Positions 62,235 through 64,000 of a DNA stretch of 64,000 bases are shown here, piece by piece. Source of the stretch: Riemerella anatipestifer_F (GTDB taxonomy: Bacteria; Bacteroidota; Bacteroidia; Flavobacteriales; Weeksellaceae); NCBI RefSeq assembly GCF_037861325.1, contig NZ_JAFELW010000003.1; one strand, given 5' to 3'. The notes below the pieces were generated by a model that saw nothing but the letters and a program-made list of their open reading frames with translations, ran no database searches and was not told the DNA's origin. Every line of letters starts with the position of its first letter. Within the stretch, counting starts at the first letter, position 1. The position numbers and the translations under genes were made by a program.

Positions 62235-62726
62235 ATGGATTTAAAAGATTTACAAAACCTCATTAAGTTTGTTTCTAAGTCGGAAGTAGCTGAGGTTAAA
62301 TACAAAACGAAGGATTACGAAATAAATATTAAAAATCCTGGCTCTAATGAGAATATAACTTACGTTCAGCAATCTTTACCACAATCTCCTGCAGTTTCGC
62401 CTGTGGCATCGCCAGTAGCTCCTGCAGTAGTATCTTCACCATCTACTCCTGCAGCTCAGGAGGTTAAAGCAGATGACGACAGTAAATATATCGCTATTAA
62501 ATCACCAATGATAGGGACTTTCTATAGAAAGCCATCGCCAGATAAGGATGTTTTTGTAAATGTAGGAGATTCTGTATCTGAAGGGAAGGTAGTTTGCGTT
62601 ATAGAAGCTATGAAACTATTTAACCAAATAGAGAGTGAGGTAAGTGGTAAGATAGTTAAAATATTGGTAGATGATGCAACTCCTGTGGAGTATGATCAGC
62701 CACTATTCCTTGTTGATCCGTCTTAA
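62235..62726 (+). CDS. accB: Biotin carboxyl carrier protein of acetyl-CoA carboxylase
   Basis: AccB carries the biotin for fatty-acid synthesis. From the ATG at 62235 it has 163 residues. An N-terminal dimerisation region is followed by an Ala/Pro/Ser/Val-rich flexible linker (about 48-78) and the biotinyl domain with Lys127 in EAMKLFN, preceded by IKSPMIGTFYRKPSPD. The longer frame from 62202 was rejected because the promoter lies within it. accC follows 86 bases later. Confidence 0.96.
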   Translation: MDLKDLQNLIKFVSKSEVAEVKYKTKDYEINIKNPGSNENITYVQQSLPQSPAVSPVASPVAPAVVSSPSTPAAQEVKADDDSKYIAIKSPMIGTFYRKPSPDKDVFVNVGDSVSEGKVVCVIEAMKLFNQIESEVSGKIVKILVDDATPVEYDQPLFLVDPS

Positions 62727-62812
62727 GTAGAGAAATTTTAAGTCAAAAAAGTGTTATAGTTTGCTCTGTTGATATAGGGTAATTTATTTTTAATTTAAAG
62801 TTTCTTAATAAA

Positions 62813-64000
62813 ATGTTTAAAAAAATATTAATAGCCAATCGTGGAGAGATTGCAATGAGGATTCTCCGTACTTGTAGAGAGATGGGGATTAAAACCGTTG
62901 CAGTTTATTCTACTGCGGATAAAGATAGTTTGCATGTAAGATTTGCAGACGAGGCAGTTTGTATAGGACCTCCTACGAGTAAAGACTCTTATTTGAGTAT
63001 ACCTAATATACTTGCTGCAGCCGAGATTACCAATGCTGATGCTATCCACCCAGGATATGGTTTTTTGTCAGAAAACGCTAATTTTTCTAGAATTTGTCAG
63101 AAAAACAATATCAAGTTCATAGGGGCAAGCCCAGAGCAGATAGAAAAAATGGGTGATAAAGCTACTGCTAAAGCAACTATGAAGGCTGCGGGGATACCTT
63201 GTGTGCCAGGTTCTGATGGCTTGATAGGCTCTTATGAAGAGGCTGCGAAAATTGCAGAAAAAATTGGTTATCCTGTGATGATAAAGGCAACAGCTGGAGG
63301 TGGTGGTAAAGGTATGCGTGCCGTTTGGAAAGCAGAAGAGCTTAGAAATCATTGGGATTCTGCTGTGCAAGAGGCTGTTGCTGCTTTCGGTAATGGTGGT
63401 ATGTACATGGAAAAACTTATAGAAGAGCCTAGGCATATCGAGATACAAGTAGCAGGAGATCAGTATGGTAAAGCGTGTCATCTTTCGGAGAGAGACTGTT
63501 CTATACAGAGAAGAAATCAAAAGTTAACAGAGGAAACGCCGTCTCCTTTTATGACTGATGAGCTTCGTGAGAAAATGGGAGAAGCAGCTGTAAAGGCAGC
63601 AGAATATATTGGTTATGAAGGTGTGGGTACGATAGAGTTCTTAGTAGATAAACACAGAAATTTCTACTTTATGGAAATGAACACTCGTATCCAAGTAGAA
63701 CATCCTATTACAGAGCAGGTTATTGATTATGACCTTATTAGAGAACAAATTCTTCTAGCTGCTGGAACACCTATATCTGGTGTAAATCATTATCCTAAAT
63801 TACACTCAATAGAATGTAGGATTAATGCGGAAGATCCTTATCAAGATTTTAGACCATCTCCAGGAAAAATCACTAGTCTTAATATTCCAGGAGGACATGG
63901 GATAAGAGTAGATACTCATGTTTACTCTGGTTATACCATACCATCTAATTATGATTCTATGATAGCTAAACTCATTACTACGGCTCAAACTAGAGAAGAA
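62813..64000 (+). CDS. accC: Biotin carboxylase subunit of acetyl-CoA carboxylase (partial, truncated by window end)
   Basis: AccC carboxylates biotin on AccB using ATP and bicarbonate. The 396 codons visible begin MFKKILIANRGEIAMRILRTC, the standard N-terminus, and include the ATP-grasp loop KATAGGGGKGMR (158-169) and the active-site strand MEMNTRIQVEHPITEQV. No stop is reached; full AccC is about 450 residues, so ~50 residues lie beyond the right edge. It forms an operon with accB. Confidence 0.97.
   Translation, partial: MFKKILIANRGEIAMRILRTCREMGIKTVAVYSTADKDSLHVRFADEAVCIGPPTSKDSYLSIPNILAAAEITNADAIHPGYGFLSENANFSRICQKNNIKFIGASPEQIEKMGDKATAKATMKAAGIPCVPGSDGLIGSYEEAAKIAEKIGYPVMIKATAGGGGKGMRAVWKAEELRNHWDSAVQEAVAAFGNGGMYMEKLIEEPRHIEIQVAGDQYGKACHLSERDCSIQRRNQKLTEETPSPFMTDELREKMGEAAVKAAEYIGYEGVGTIEFLVDKHRNFYFMEMNTRIQVEHPITEQVIDYDLIREQILLAAGTPISGVNHYPKLHSIECRINAEDPYQDFRPSPGKITSLNIPGGHGIRVDTHVYSGYTIPSNYDSMIAKLITTAQTREE

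Noticed and set aside
1..64000. Search for defence islands, phage, insertion sequences, toxin-antitoxin or CRISPR loci
   Set aside because: None seen; gene content is almost entirely core housekeeping and envelope functions.

Overview
The window is chromosomal core sequence from a low-GC, AT-rich member of the Bacteroidota. The Flavobacteriia are the best fit, most likely Weeksellaceae (Riemerella / Chryseobacterium-like). The evidence is the gene content (TamL/TamB, a PorD-type DUF4835 protein, OmpA with thrombospondin-3 repeats, an OMP_b-brl-type receptor, a MurE with a meso-DAP motif and a long-tailed FtsZ), the repeated Bacteroidota promoter (TTTG, about 19 bp, TAnnTTTG), and the near absence of Shine-Dalgarno sequences. 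The genus is an inference from recall and was not checked against a database. I see no insertion sequence, prophage, CRISPR array, toxin-antitoxin pair, tRNA gene or compositional island, and no gene-free stretch longer than about 260 bases.

Layout. The left edge is the 3' end of a 5S rRNA gene and its terminator, facing convergent lon. Next come msrA (+) and elaA-like, engB and an alpha/beta hydrolase (all -). From 5.7 to 21.3 kb lies a complete collinear division/cell-wall (dcw) cluster on +: mraZ-rsmH-ftsL-ftsI-murE-mraY-murD-ftsW-murG-murC-ftsQ-ftsA-ftsZ. From 21.4 to 31.9 kb, on -, a tightly spaced probable operon runs tamB-tamL-yihY-SDR-ALDH and couples an envelope lipid/protein transport module to a putative long-chain alcohol/aldehyde oxidation pair. 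From 32 to 36 kb, on -, are a DUF885 lipoprotein, a TrmH-type methyltransferase and a YbiT-type ABC-F ATPase. The ABC-F gene is divergent from smpB (+).

From 36.7 to 44.9 kb come ompA, yebC, osmC (-), then prfA with an overlapping stand-alone RapZ-C gene, porD-like DUF4835, lysA, a small secreted protein, and a CtlX-type hydrolase (-). From 45.0 to 51.2 kb is a TetR-controlled RND efflux operon (tetR-tolC-hlyD-RND). An outer-membrane receptor and a carboxypeptidase-regulatory-domain protein (both -) are followed by tmRNA (ssrA), nrnA (-), rpmH, ftsE, the operon ribE-histidine kinase-trmN6 (-), pdxA, DUF177-rpmF and accB-accC. accC runs off the right edge.

How the parts work together. Translation and ribosome-rescue functions recur (smpB, ssrA, ABC-F, prfA, yebC, rsmH, engB, rpmH, rpmF), as do envelope functions (dcw, tam, ompA, RND, porD, acc). 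I did not find a convincing new multi-gene system. The observations most worth a second look are regulatory: direct repeats resembling MraZ boxes over the mraZ promoter, terminator-like hairpins in two gene leaders, a 16-bp promoter sequence shared in inverted orientation by nrnA and rpmH, a promoter embedded in a terminator, and very short mRNA leaders. Two gene contexts also stand out: the tam/alcohol-oxidation operon and the prfA/RapZ-C overlap.
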